In this document: piece after piece, positions 9,447 to 17,722 of the stretch
Layout: every line of letters starts with the position of its first letter
Numbering within the stretch: position 1 is the first letter of the stretch
Source: Anaerocolumna aminovalerica
GTDB lineage: Bacteria > Bacillota > Clostridia > Lachnospirales > Lachnospiraceae
Direction of reading: 5' to 3'
Assembly: GCF_900115365.1 (NCBI RefSeq)
Contig: NZ_FOWD01000033.1
Coordinates: 1 to 42,716, forward strand
DNA length: 42,716 nucleotides
The notes under the pieces: generated by a model
Database searches by the model: none
The model's input: only the letters and a program-made list of their open reading frames with translations
Told to the model about the DNA's origin: nothing
Program-made: the position numbers and the translations under genes

Positions 9447-10784
9447 ATGTTATCAAGTGAGAGAAAAAATGAAATTGGAGCTAAGTATATAATTGAAGGA
9501 ATTGCCTCAAAAAATGATTTGGAAACTCTGAATATTCAAGAGTTGATTTTTTTAATAGATGCAGCGAAACATTTTAAAGAAAAAGAAGCATATGTATTGG
9601 ATGATTTAGACCATAAGATTGCATTTTACTATGAAGCTGTATTAGATAAAGTTAAAAATGCAGAGGAACTTTATTTAGCTATAAATAAAGCAACCAATTA
9701 TCCTCATATTGATGACAATGGAAATGGATGGATTTTTTCAAAAAAGAAATATGCAGATGCAGCAAAGGATTATTACCTGCAACAATTTATAATGTTGGAT
9801 ATTATAACTGTTGAAAAAGATAATCTAACTGCGGCATTTGCGGATTTATACCGTTATGGAATAGAACATTTATTGATAGATAACGGTCAGTATTTTTTAC
9901 ACATAAAACGAGAAGAAATTTTGCCTCCACCTGACTGGGGCAATATACCTGATATTCAAATACCCGTTATGAATCCAAAGTTATCCTTTGCCATGCTCCA
10001 ATTCTTTCAAAACCTATATACACAAAATAATTACCCGGAAAAACAGCAAAATATGCAAATGCTTGAAGATAAGATGCTGGATGAAGTACTTGCAGCTAAG
10101 TATGTAATGCCAATGAGACTTCAGGAAAAAGAGCCTTCAGAACCTGATAAAGACGGTATGAAAATTCTTAAGGAGGGTTCTTTGATTCAAGTTCCTAATA
10201 TTGTAAATCAAACTGATAGTACCGAATGGCTTCCGGCATTTACAGACTGGGAAGAATTTCAGAAAATGTACTCCAAAGAGGATTGGAGCGGTAATATAGC
10301 TACCTATGATGATCTTTTGACTTTTTCTAATAAAGCAGAAGGAATCGTTGTAAATGCGGGTGGAGTTTCCCTAAGAATCAACGAAAAAAATAAACAACTG
10401 ATTGAAGAATACCGTAAAAGTAAAGATCTATTAAAAGAAGCCTGGGTAACGCCTCATGTTATTAAAAAAGACACACAGGTACTTATAGGAGAGCCTGAGG
10501 AAAATACTGTTGAAATGGTAGATACAATGATTCGTTTTATGAAGGCTCATAAGGGTATTAAGAAAGCCTTTCTTCGTAAAATGATAAAAGAAGATGAGGC
10601 AAGTTTTTTGGTAATCGTTGATTTCAAAGGAGATAAAGATATTATATTTAAAGGAATAGCAGATGCAGCGATGCCTCATTTAAAGGGTATGTACCTAGAC
10701 TTCCATGAGTTCGATGAATGGGCTGCGAATACTTGTAAAGAAGTTAAGCCATTTTATAAAAAAGGTTTTTTAGGATTAATATAG
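9447..10784 (+). CDS. SseB-family protein
   Basis: About 445 residues. The middle (YVMPMRLQEK through WLPAFTDWEEFQKMY, about residues 215-275) and the end (GEPEENTVEMVDTMIRFMKA through DFHEFDEWA) match the SseB N- and C-terminal domains. E. coli SseB was named for enhanced serine sensitivity; its biochemical role is unsettled. The first ~190 residues are a helical extension I cannot assign. No signal peptide or membrane segment. I prefer ATG 9447, with GGGGG 5 nt upstream, over in-frame ATG 9435, whose AAGG is only 3 nt away. It follows the HD relic by about 30 nt and may once have been co-transcribed with it. Confidence 0.8.
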   Translation: MLSSERKNEIGAKYIIEGIASKNDLETLNIQELIFLIDAAKHFKEKEAYVLDDLDHKIAFYYEAVLDKVKNAEELYLAINKATNYPHIDDNGNGWIFSKKKYADAAKDYYLQQFIMLDIITVEKDNLTAAFADLYRYGIEHLLIDNGQYFLHIKREEILPPPDWGNIPDIQIPVMNPKLSFAMLQFFQNLYTQNNYPEKQQNMQMLEDKMLDEVLAAKYVMPMRLQEKEPSEPDKDGMKILKEGSLIQVPNIVNQTDSTEWLPAFTDWEEFQKMYSKEDWSGNIATYDDLLTFSNKAEGIVVNAGGVSLRINEKNKQLIEEYRKSKDLLKEAWVTPHVIKKDTQVLIGEPEENTVEMVDTMIRFMKAHKGIKKAFLRKMIKEDEASFLVIVDFKGDKDIIFKGIADAAMPHLKGMYLDFHEFDEWAANTCKEVKPFYKKGFLGLI

Positions 10785-11002
10785 ATAAAATAAGTGGTGG
10801 AGTATATATTATCTATGCCTTCTATAGTGTTTGATAATACTACTTGTACGAAAAGAATTGCTTGACTAATGGCATCATGTATATACCAACAGATTATGTA
10901 ATATTTATAACATACAAAGAATAGCTTTCGATGCCTAATACTAATATTTCTTTTATTAACTGCTATCAAATACTATAATATAATTATATAAGGAGCGGCA
11001 CT

Positions 11003-12844
11003 ATGAAAAAATGGATAGGTATCCTTCTTGTTCTAACAATATTTTTTTCAGGTAAGATAACAACATTTGCTGAAGATATAGAAAAACTTCCTTCCGGTTT
11101 AAATTACTCTGATTTAGAAGCAGAAATTGATAAATACGTTACTGAACATGAAGAAACAACAAAAGCAGTGTCCGTAGGGGTGTTTGTAAGAGATAAAACG
11201 TTGTTGGAGAAATCTTATGGATACACCAATATTGAGGAAGGTATCATTAATGACAGGGAATCAGTTTTTGAATGGGGTTCCTGTTCAAAACTTCTTACTT
11301 GGGTAAGCGTGATGCAGCTTGTTGAAAAAGGTGCTATTGATTTGGAGAAAGATATTCGTACTTATCTTCCAGAAGGATTTTTAAGTAAACTAAAATATGA
11401 TAAGCCTATTACCATGTTAAACCTAATGAATCACAATGCTGGCTGGCAGGAAACTGTAACCGATCTTTTTTTGAAAGATAAGGATGATTTTAAAGGTCTG
11501 GGAGAAACACTTAAACTTATAGAACCGGAGCAGGTGAATAAACCGGGGGCTGTAGTTGCCTATTCTAATTGGGGATCAGCGCTGGCTGGTTATATTGTTG
11601 AGCGTGTTTCAGGTCAGTCTTTCAGTGAATATGTTCATGATAATATATTCCGGCCTCTTGGAATGGAGCATACTGCATTAAATCCTGACCTTTCAGATAA
11701 TGAATGGGTATTGGAACAGCGGATGAAAGAGAAATGCTATACATCTAAAGGAGAATCTCTTGGAACCAGTTTTTATTATATATCACTTTATCCGGCAGGC
11801 ATGGCAACCGGAACAATTGAGGATTTTATGAAATTCGCCAGTGCTTTCGTGCCTAAGGCGGGTAATACTTCAAAATTATTTCAGTCAAATGATACTTTGA
11901 ATGCAATGTTATCACCGTCACTATATTATTCAGATGGAACAAGGGGGAGAAATTGCCACGGTTTTTGGACGGATGAACTAGGCGTTACTGTTCTATGGCA
12001 TAATGGAGCAACAGTGGGCAGCTCCTCTTGGTTTGCATTTGACCCTATATCTGGCACGGGAATTGTAATACTTACCAACCAGAGCGGTGAATCCATATAT
12101 AATAGCGGATTGCTACCTTTTGTATTCGGTAATAACAATGTAAAGCAGAATGCAGAAAACGTACAGGATATTTCAGGTATGTATATAAATTCCAGAAGTT
12201 GTTTCAAAGGCTACGCTAAACTATACAGCTTATTTTCCATTATAGAACTGAAAAAGAACGAGGATGGTGGATATACCATAACTGGTATGAATGGAACAGT
12301 TATGCATACTGGCCATAAATCCTATCTGATGGATATGGGCGGCCGCAAACAATTCATAATTTACTCCGATACGGATGCAGATGGACGGACTGTTTTACAG
12401 TGGCCAGGTTCCGATTATGTTGAGATTAATGGTTACGGAGTACTGGGAAGATTTGCTTTGCTTATATTACTTGTTATAGCTGCATTATATTGTCTTATTG
12501 GGTTTCTTATCAGGATGGTTTCATATTTTAGAAACAAAAAATTTAATAAGACAGATGGCTATGATATTATTTTATATTTATCAGTAATAACTGTGATGTC
12601 CCTTTTTGTATACATAGCAATTACGTTATTTGGATCTTATTCAGTTTCATTTAAATCCATACAATGGTGCTTTATAGTTATTGGGATTTTATCTTTAATT
12701 CCAATAGCTTACGCCGTTAATCTTGCAATAAGATGGAAAAGCATATGCAGCACAAAAAGAAACAAGTTAAAACTAATTAATTGTATTATTGGATTAATTA
12801 TGACTTATAACGTATTTTTCTGGGAAGCTTATAAGTTCTGGTGA
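11003..12844 (+). CDS. Membrane-anchored serine hydrolase, class C beta-lactamase/PBP fold
   Basis: A 613-residue exported protein. The signal peptide spans about residues 1-23 (ending TTFAED). The serine-hydrolase domain has all three active-site motifs: S93-C-S-K96 (SxxK), Y187-S-N189 (YxN) and H333-N-G335 in place of KTG. The C-terminal third adds four hydrophobic helices at about 478-505, 518-545, 553-578 and 590-611, so the catalytic domain is tethered outside the cell. Relatives include D-aminopeptidases, esterases and low-affinity PBPs; HxG in the third motif argues against a true beta-lactamase. AAGGAG sits 8 nt before the ATG. Single gene; substrate unknown. Confidence 0.85.
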   Translation: MKKWIGILLVLTIFFSGKITTFAEDIEKLPSGLNYSDLEAEIDKYVTEHEETTKAVSVGVFVRDKTLLEKSYGYTNIEEGIINDRESVFEWGSCSKLLTWVSVMQLVEKGAIDLEKDIRTYLPEGFLSKLKYDKPITMLNLMNHNAGWQETVTDLFLKDKDDFKGLGETLKLIEPEQVNKPGAVVAYSNWGSALAGYIVERVSGQSFSEYVHDNIFRPLGMEHTALNPDLSDNEWVLEQRMKEKCYTSKGESLGTSFYYISLYPAGMATGTIEDFMKFASAFVPKAGNTSKLFQSNDTLNAMLSPSLYYSDGTRGRNCHGFWTDELGVTVLWHNGATVGSSSWFAFDPISGTGIVILTNQSGESIYNSGLLPFVFGNNNVKQNAENVQDISGMYINSRSCFKGYAKLYSLFSIIELKKNEDGGYTITGMNGTVMHTGHKSYLMDMGGRKQFIIYSDTDADGRTVLQWPGSDYVEINGYGVLGRFALLILLVIAALYCLIGFLIRMVSYFRNKKFNKTDGYDIILYLSVITVMSLFVYIAITLFGSYSVSFKSIQWCFIVIGILSLIPIAYAVNLAIRWKSICSTKRNKLKLINCIIGLIMTYNVFFWEAYKFW

Positions 12845-13043
12845 TACATGTTATGATCACATATATGGATTATCAATCAGCACATACTTAATTATAGAAG
12901 TTAAATAATATTATTGAGACATCAAAATGCAAATGAATTATAAGTAGTATTTTTATACAAGCTATAATCAAGTCACAGAGCTCTCTATATAACAATAGGT
13001 TAACCGAATAAGTACATATTTTACCTAATAGGAGGAATTTATT

Positions 13044-13910
13044 TTGCAGTATAAATATATTACAAACTATAAAAATAACGATATATTACGTAAGAGTTTT
13101 AATGAATTAACGGAAAAAACATATTCATTTAATTTTGTAGAATGGTTTCAAAATGGTTTTTGGGATGAGAATTACATTCCATACTCTTTGGCTGATGGTG
13201 AAAAAATAATAGCAAATGTTTCGGTAAACAAAATGGATTTCATGCTGGATGGAGCAGAAAAGCGTTACATACAAATTGGAACCGTTATGACGGATAAGGC
13301 ATATGGTGGTCAGGGGCTAAGCCGTTACCTTATGGAAAAGGTGATAGAGGAATATGTAAATAAGGTGGATGGAATTTATCTTTTCGCCAATGATCAGGTA
13401 CTTAACTTTTATCCGAAGTTTGGATTTATTAAAAAAAAGGAATATCAATATAGTAAACTAGTTGATGTTAAAAATGATAAACAAATATTACATATTAACA
13501 TGACAGATAGCATAAATCGGATTAAGTTTCTGGAAACAGCTAAAAACTGTGCGAATAACGAAAGATTTTCAATGCATAATTTTGGTCTGATCGCATTTAT
13601 AACTACAGGACCAATGATAAATAATATATATTATTGCCCGGTTGAAGATGCATATGTAGTTGCTGATATAAAAGAAGGGGAACTATTGATTCATCAGATT
13701 ATATCTTTACATAGGGTTAATCTAGATAGTATAATAAATTCATTTGGCAACACTATTGGTAAGGTATACTTAGGTTTTACACCCTATGATTCCGAGGGTT
13801 ATGAAATAAATGAATATTATGAAGAAGATTGCACGTTATTCTGTTTGGGAAAAGATTTCGAGAATATAGATAAAAGAAAATTGATGTTTCCCACATTATC
13901 ACATGCATAG
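13044..13910 (+). CDS. GNAT N-acetyltransferase with C-terminal extension
   Basis: A 288-residue acetyltransferase. The GNAT acetyl-CoA motif lies in the first half: IGTVMTDKAYGGQGLSRYLM (about 78-97), with the pyrophosphate loop GGQGLS at 88-93, then FYPKFGF near 122-128. The second half (about 140-288) is an extra domain seen in some clostridial GNATs, with no motif I recognise. The start is TTG, supported by AGGAGG 8 nt upstream. Single gene; substrate unknown. Confidence 0.82.
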   Translation: MQYKYITNYKNNDILRKSFNELTEKTYSFNFVEWFQNGFWDENYIPYSLADGEKIIANVSVNKMDFMLDGAEKRYIQIGTVMTDKAYGGQGLSRYLMEKVIEEYVNKVDGIYLFANDQVLNFYPKFGFIKKKEYQYSKLVDVKNDKQILHINMTDSINRIKFLETAKNCANNERFSMHNFGLIAFITTGPMINNIYYCPVEDAYVVADIKEGELLIHQIISLHRVNLDSIINSFGNTIGKVYLGFTPYDSEGYEINEYYEEDCTLFCLGKDFENIDKRKLMFPTLSHA

Positions 13911-13949
13911 AAAATATCTTTAATTTTTTAAGATTTCTATTTTATAAAA

Positions 13950-14372
13950 CCTCATTGGGATTGCCCATTCGTTCCACCGGTGAAAACCCGGAATCCGTCT
14001 ATGTTGCCGGGTATAAACGTTAATAAAGTAAGGTTCTTAGTTGTTTTACTAGCCGGAATTTTAGGAGGTTTGGCCAGGGGCTTTCTACTCTGTAGGATAT
14101 TTAGGTATGTTTACCAATAATATTATTAATGGACGGGGTTGGATTCATTTGCAATCTGTTTCCTTGGTAACTGGAATCCAAAGGGAGCCGTAATTGGTAC
14201 TGTAGTATTCGGAAGCATTATCAATTTATATACAGTCTATTAGCGGGCGGAAGTTACTTTCCAAATGAGTTATTTATTGCATGCCATATATCTTAATATT
14301 ATACTAACCGTTGCAAGAAAGAACTTTAATGTTCCTGCAAAACTAGGTAATCCTTATAGTAAAGAGAATTAG
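13950..14372 (+). pseudogene. Decayed ABC permease (nucleoside/simple-sugar type), C-terminal remnant
   Basis: Fragments in shifting frames reconstruct the end of a BPD_transp_2-type permease: LGLPIRSTGENPESVYVAG, NKVRFLVVLLAGILGGLA, SVGYLGMFTNNIINGRGW, FAICFLGNWNPKGAVIGTVV, GGSYFPNELFIA and finally KNFNVPAKLGNPYSKEN before TAG. At least four frameshifts separate the pieces and the N-terminal two thirds are missing. Intact relatives sit in nucleoside/simple-sugar ABC operons with a BmpA-type lipoprotein; no partner survives here. Confidence 0.8.
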
Positions 14373-14404
14373 ACTCTTAAAAATCTGTATTTGCAGGAAT
14401 GGTT

Positions 14405-14460
14405 TAAAAAATCATTCATGAGCTGTTGTATTACGCTTAGTTAGTTTTACAACAGCTCAT
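14405..14460 (-). terminator. Terminator of the small minus-strand operon
   Basis: A perfect 13-bp stem (14418-14430 with 14448-14460). Read on the minus strand it is followed within 7 nt by a T6 run (A-run 14405-14411 on the plus strand). Confidence 0.7.
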
Positions 14461-14498
14461 TTCTAAGTTTCCCAATTATTTGGGAATTCTTACAAGAT

Positions 14499-14767
14499 TT
14501 AATTCATTCTTTTTAAGTTAATAATATTTGAGAAAACACTGGTAACTCCAGCTAAACAACTTCCTATTCCCCACTTGCGGCCCAATAAAATACCAATAGT
14601 ACCAGTAATTATAAGGAGTGTACCAACTGTCATTCCAATTTTTGAACCTATTCTTGATATTTTTTTTGAAGGATGTGTCAATTTTTTTGCCCTATCCATA
14701 GATTTGCTCAGAGTCTCTTGAGACATTTTTTTGTAGCATCTATTATTTTATCATTGTAATTAATCAT
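14499..14767 (-). CDS. Small membrane protein, reading frame joined through an A7 slippery run
   Basis: The long frame starts at ATG 14726 (75 residues, MSQETLSKSMDRAKKL...) but has no ribosome site. A perfect AGGAGG (14775-14780) lies 7 nt before ATG 14767, which opens MINYNDKIIDATKK and then ends at a UGA at 14708-14710. The two frames overlap at A AAA AAA (14726-14732), with zero-frame codons AAA-AAA, so a -1 shift gives one coherent protein of about 89 residues. It has a basic amphipathic start and two hydrophobic helices (MTVGTLLIITGTIGILL, then WGIGSCLAGVTSVFSNII). This may be programmed frameshifting, polymerase slippage or a simple deletion. Function unknown. Confidence 0.6.
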
Positions 14768-14771
14768 TATA

Positions 14772-14879
14772 TTACCTCCTTTTTTTTATTTTGTCATACA
14801 TTTCATCATAGAAACCACATTCAACCACGAATATATCCACTGATTTTATTTCTTTTACCCATTACTTAAAATCAAACAT
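14772..14879 (-). pseudogene. Tiny leader ORF with an in-frame stop, coupled to the small membrane gene
   Basis: A strong GGAGGTGAG (14882-14890) precedes ATG 14879, but codon 6 is TAA (14862-14864). The same frame then stays open for 29 codons (WVKEIKSVDIFVVECGFYDE...) and ends at TAA 14772-14774, touching the AGGAGG of the next gene. It is either a five-residue leader peptide or a 35-codon gene with one nonsense mutation. The TetR-type operator lies 15 nt upstream. Confidence 0.4.
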
Positions 14880-14893
14880 AACTCACCTCCTTA

Positions 14894-14910
14894 ATACCGA
14901 CCGACGGTAT
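14894..14910. promoter_or_regulatory. TetR-type operator upstream of the small operon
   Basis: A 17-bp palindrome, ATACCG-ACCGA-CGGTAT. It matches the operator at 15663-15679 at 15 of 17 positions; the shared downstream flank GTATA raises the likeness. Confidence 0.75.
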
Positions 14911-14991
14911 GTATACAGGCAAAAATAATATTCTTTAATTCTTAATGAAATTATATAGGATTAATAATTAAAGAATATAGTATCATCTATT

Positions 14992-15648
14992 TTATTTGCT
15001 GCGAAAAACACTAATGTCCTTATAACTGCTAATAATTTTATTTATTAGTTCATCACCTACAATATCAATACCTAATTGCTTCATGATTTGTTGTAACGCT
15101 CTTAAACGTTTTTCTGTTTCATCGAGTTCACGGTTAAATAAAACTGGATTTATCCATATATTTAGTAATAGCATAAATATTTCAGCACATTCAATTGGGT
15201 AGTCCGTTTCAATAGAGCCATCTAAAACACCTTCCATAAATAACTTGGACATAAAGCTGGCATCATCATTTACGGTACCTTGTAGACCTGCAACAACAAA
15301 TTGAGGATTTTTAATTTGTGAACAAAGGATAATATCAATAGCATGAATTTCTGTATCAGCAGCTATTTCATTTAAGATTTTTTTGATTTTTTCTTTTGTG
15401 TTTTCACCTTTTGTATTTTGTACTAAGTTATCTAACATTTCTCTTGCATAAATGGAACGTCTGTTGATAACAGCTTCCAGTATTTCTTCCTTGGATTTAA
15501 AGTGATGATAGATAGCTCCTTTTGACATTTTTAGTTTATCAATAATATCTTGTATAGTAGTTTTTTCGTAGCCATTTTCAATAAACAAAGTAGTAGAGAT
15601 ATTAAGGATTTGCTCAATTGTTTGTTCAGGATATTTGTTTCGTGACAT
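14992..15648 (-). CDS. TetR/AcrR-family transcriptional repressor
   Basis: A 218-residue regulator. The N-terminal TetR helix-turn-helix is clear: FIENGYEKTTIQDIIDKLKM followed by SKGAIYHHFKSKEEIL (about residues 18-54). The rest is a helical ligand-binding domain. I start at ATG 15648, which has GAGGAGG (15654-15660) 5 nt upstream. The longer frame to 15693 would run through the operator. One operator lies just upstream of its ribosome site, so it probably represses itself; a near-identical one lies between its stop and the small membrane operon, the likely second target. The inducer is unknown. Confidence 0.9.
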   Translation of the reverse strand: MSRNKYPEQTIEQILNISTTLFIENGYEKTTIQDIIDKLKMSKGAIYHHFKSKEEILEAVINRRSIYAREMLDNLVQNTKGENTKEKIKKILNEIAADTEIHAIDIILCSQIKNPQFVVAGLQGTVNDDASFMSKLFMEGVLDGSIETDYPIECAEIFMLLLNIWINPVLFNRELDETEKRLRALQQIMKQLGIDIVGDELINKIISSYKDISVFRSK

Positions 15649-15662
15649 GATAACCTCCTCAT

Positions 15663-15679
15663 ATACCGACCGTTGGTAT
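15663..15679. promoter_or_regulatory. TetR-type operator upstream of the tetR-like gene
   Basis: Palindrome ATACC-GACCGTT-GGTAT, 15 nt before the regulator's start codon; the twin of 14894-14910. Confidence 0.75.
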
Positions 15680-15828
15680 GTATATATTAGCATTTATACT
15701 ATAGAATGTCAAAAGATATTTTCAACTATTCAGCGTTAAGTTTTTGTTTCGAATACCTAAAAATGTGGAACTTTTAAATATTCCAATCGTCTAATAATAA
15801 AGAGATAAGAAACGGAAGGAGGATCTTA

Positions 15829-16878
15829 ATGAACAGAAAGATATACTTTTATGTATTTATATTACTTTTCAGCGGAATATTAGCCGGATGTGCTAAGAAA
15901 AACTTCTTGGTAGGAGATATGATATCTGGATTTACCAATATAGAAGTAAGGGATGGTACAGCAGGTACGATGATTTCTTTAGATAAGGAACAATCAGAAG
16001 AGTTATATAATTATATAAAGAAAATGGAATTTAGAAAAGACAAAGGAAATGGGGAAGTTACAGGATGGCGTTATGCTCTGGATTTTATGGCAGATGGGAA
16101 AGTAATTGATACCATCATGATTCAAGACGAATCAACTATTAAATATAGGGATTATTTTTATAAGACAGATGATCTTACTATAGATTTAGATTATATGGCC
16201 TCTTTATGCCAATATGTATTTAAGGCAGTAGTTATTGATAACAACAAGGGTCTTTTAGTAAAACCAGATGTGGATTCCAATGAGTTTAGGTCTTCTGATA
16301 AAATTAGTGTGGGAACTAACAGTACAATTATATATGATGAGGATAAAAAGAAAGTAGATTTAAGTGAGATTCAGATTGGAGATAGTATTAAAATCACTTA
16401 TAATGGCCTTATATTAGAATCCTATCCTGCCCAGATAGCGGCCGACTATATCAATATTCTTGAATCTAATTTATTAATAGATGGATATATTACTATAATA
16501 GATGATATTTACAAAGATGATAGTGGATTAAACAGTGATATAAACATGATTGCCCTCAATTTATACGAAACAAAAATTCTTTCTGAAGCGGATAAGGAAA
16601 TCTTATTGATAAAGCTATTTGATATGTATGGGCTGGAAGTAAAGGAAAGTACTTTTGATCAATTAGTGAAAGAGGGGCTTATTAATAAAGATGAACTTTA
16701 TTTTCCTAAAGGTATCCTTATAAACATCAGCAATTCAGAATATAATGAAGATAAAAAAACACTAAAGTTTGATATTGAAAAATGGAGAAGCGGATTAGGA
16801 GCTATTGGTTATAAAGGAAAGGCAAAGTATGACGGAGAAAAATGGATAATAACGAAGGAAAATATGTGGATTAGTTAA
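15829..16878 (+). CDS. Lipoprotein of unknown function
   Basis: 349 residues. A type II signal peptide ends in the lipobox L-A-G-C21, so the mature protein should be lipid-anchored outside the membrane. About residues 30-130 form a beta-rich region, a second beta segment (about 138-205, SNEFRSSDKISVGTNST) follows, and a helical part with DKEILLIKLFDMYGLEVKES precedes a closing beta stretch. No catalytic motif or named domain recognised. AAGGAGG lies before the ATG. It starts 180 nt from the tetR-like gene in the opposite direction, and a terminator follows. Possibly a surface sensor, but that is a guess. Confidence 0.8.
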   Translation: MNRKIYFYVFILLFSGILAGCAKKNFLVGDMISGFTNIEVRDGTAGTMISLDKEQSEELYNYIKKMEFRKDKGNGEVTGWRYALDFMADGKVIDTIMIQDESTIKYRDYFYKTDDLTIDLDYMASLCQYVFKAVVIDNNKGLLVKPDVDSNEFRSSDKISVGTNSTIIYDEDKKKVDLSEIQIGDSIKITYNGLILESYPAQIAADYINILESNLLIDGYITIIDDIYKDDSGLNSDINMIALNLYETKILSEADKEILLIKLFDMYGLEVKESTFDQLVKEGLINKDELYFPKGILINISNSEYNEDKKTLKFDIEKWRSGLGAIGYKGKAKYDGEKWIITKENMWIS

Positions 16879-16919
16879 AAATTATTGGTTTAATAAATTT
16901 TATAATTTAATTTAATATC

Positions 16920-16959
16920 AGAGAATCGGAGGTCAGTGCAATTCCGATTCTCTATTTTA
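16920..16959 (+). terminator. Intrinsic terminator of the lipoprotein gene
   Basis: A perfect 11-bp stem (16920-16930 with 16943-16953), then a T-rich tail. Confidence 0.85.
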
Positions 16960-17046
16960 TTGATATAAAATGCATTATCTTATATATATTCATAACAAGT
17001 ACTTATTTCATAGTTAAAAAATTGTGTGGAAGCATAGTTAGAAATG

Positions 17047-17055
17047 TGGTATAAT
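17047..17055 (+). promoter_or_regulatory. Extended -10 promoter of the AAC(6')-like gene
   Basis: TGGTATAAT is a full extended -10 element about 135 nt before the gene. The leader holds a minicistron: AGGAAGGG, then ATG 17092 and seven codons MLGANYI before TGA. This could be a leader peptide, but only position supports it. Confidence 0.5.
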
Positions 17056-17188
17056 CTCTCCTAAAATTATGAAATTTAATAGGAAGGGAAAAATGTTAGG
17101 AGCAAATTATATATGAGCATTGTTATTGAAAAAGGGAAATATAGTATTTTAGTTTTTCTTATTAATAAAACGGAGGTTATGGTGTGTT

Positions 17189-17626
17189 ATGAACATTATT
17201 CAAAGTACGAATAATGAAGTAAAAGAGGTTACAAAACTGGCAAAAATGCTTTGGCCGGATAATGTATATGAAGAATTACATAATTTATTTTTAGAACTGC
17301 TAAAGGATGAGCATACAGTATTATTTTTAGCTGTTGAGAAAGGGGAATATATTGGATTTGCACAATGTCAGCTAAGATTTGATTACGTGGAAGGGACAAA
17401 CAGCAGTCCTGTAGGTTATTTGGAAGGAATATATGTTTTAGATGAATACAGGCATCAAGGTATAGGACGGGAATTAGTATATGCATGTGAGAAATGGTCA
17501 AAGTCAAAGGGGTGTGTAGAATTTGGAAGTGACGTGGAATTTCATAATACAGCAAGTTATGAATTCCATTTAAAACTTGGTTTCCTCGAACAAAATAGAA
17601 TTATTTGTTTTTCAAAAAAGTTATGA
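17189..17626 (+). CDS. Aminoglycoside 6'-N-acetyltransferase-like GNAT
   Basis: 145 residues, the size of AAC(6')-I enzymes, which acetylate the 6'-amino group of aminoglycosides using acetyl-CoA. The family pattern is clear: LWPD near 21-24, GYLEGIYVLDEYRHQGIGRE (77-96; acetyl-CoA loop RHQGIG 88-93), then FGSDVEFHNTASYEFHLKLG (112-131). ATG 17189 has GGAGG 12 nt upstream, slightly long spacing, and no closer in-frame start exists. Codon use matches its neighbours, so it may be an intrinsic resistance gene rather than a recent arrival. Resistance is inferred from family; other GNAT substrates remain possible. Confidence 0.8.
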   Translation: MNIIQSTNNEVKEVTKLAKMLWPDNVYEELHNLFLELLKDEHTVLFLAVEKGEYIGFAQCQLRFDYVEGTNSSPVGYLEGIYVLDEYRHQGIGRELVYACEKWSKSKGCVEFGSDVEFHNTASYEFHLKLGFLEQNRIICFSKKL

Positions 17627-17722
17627 TTATTAATACGTAAGTTTCTGTTATTGAATTGACAATATGTTCTGGTATTTTATGGTTAAGTAAATTAACTTAA
17701 AAAATGAAACGGAGAGTTTAAT

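Noticed and set aside
15649-15693. Longer N-terminus for the TetR-like regulator
   Set aside because: It would translate through the operator; a strong ribosome site fits ATG 15648 instead.
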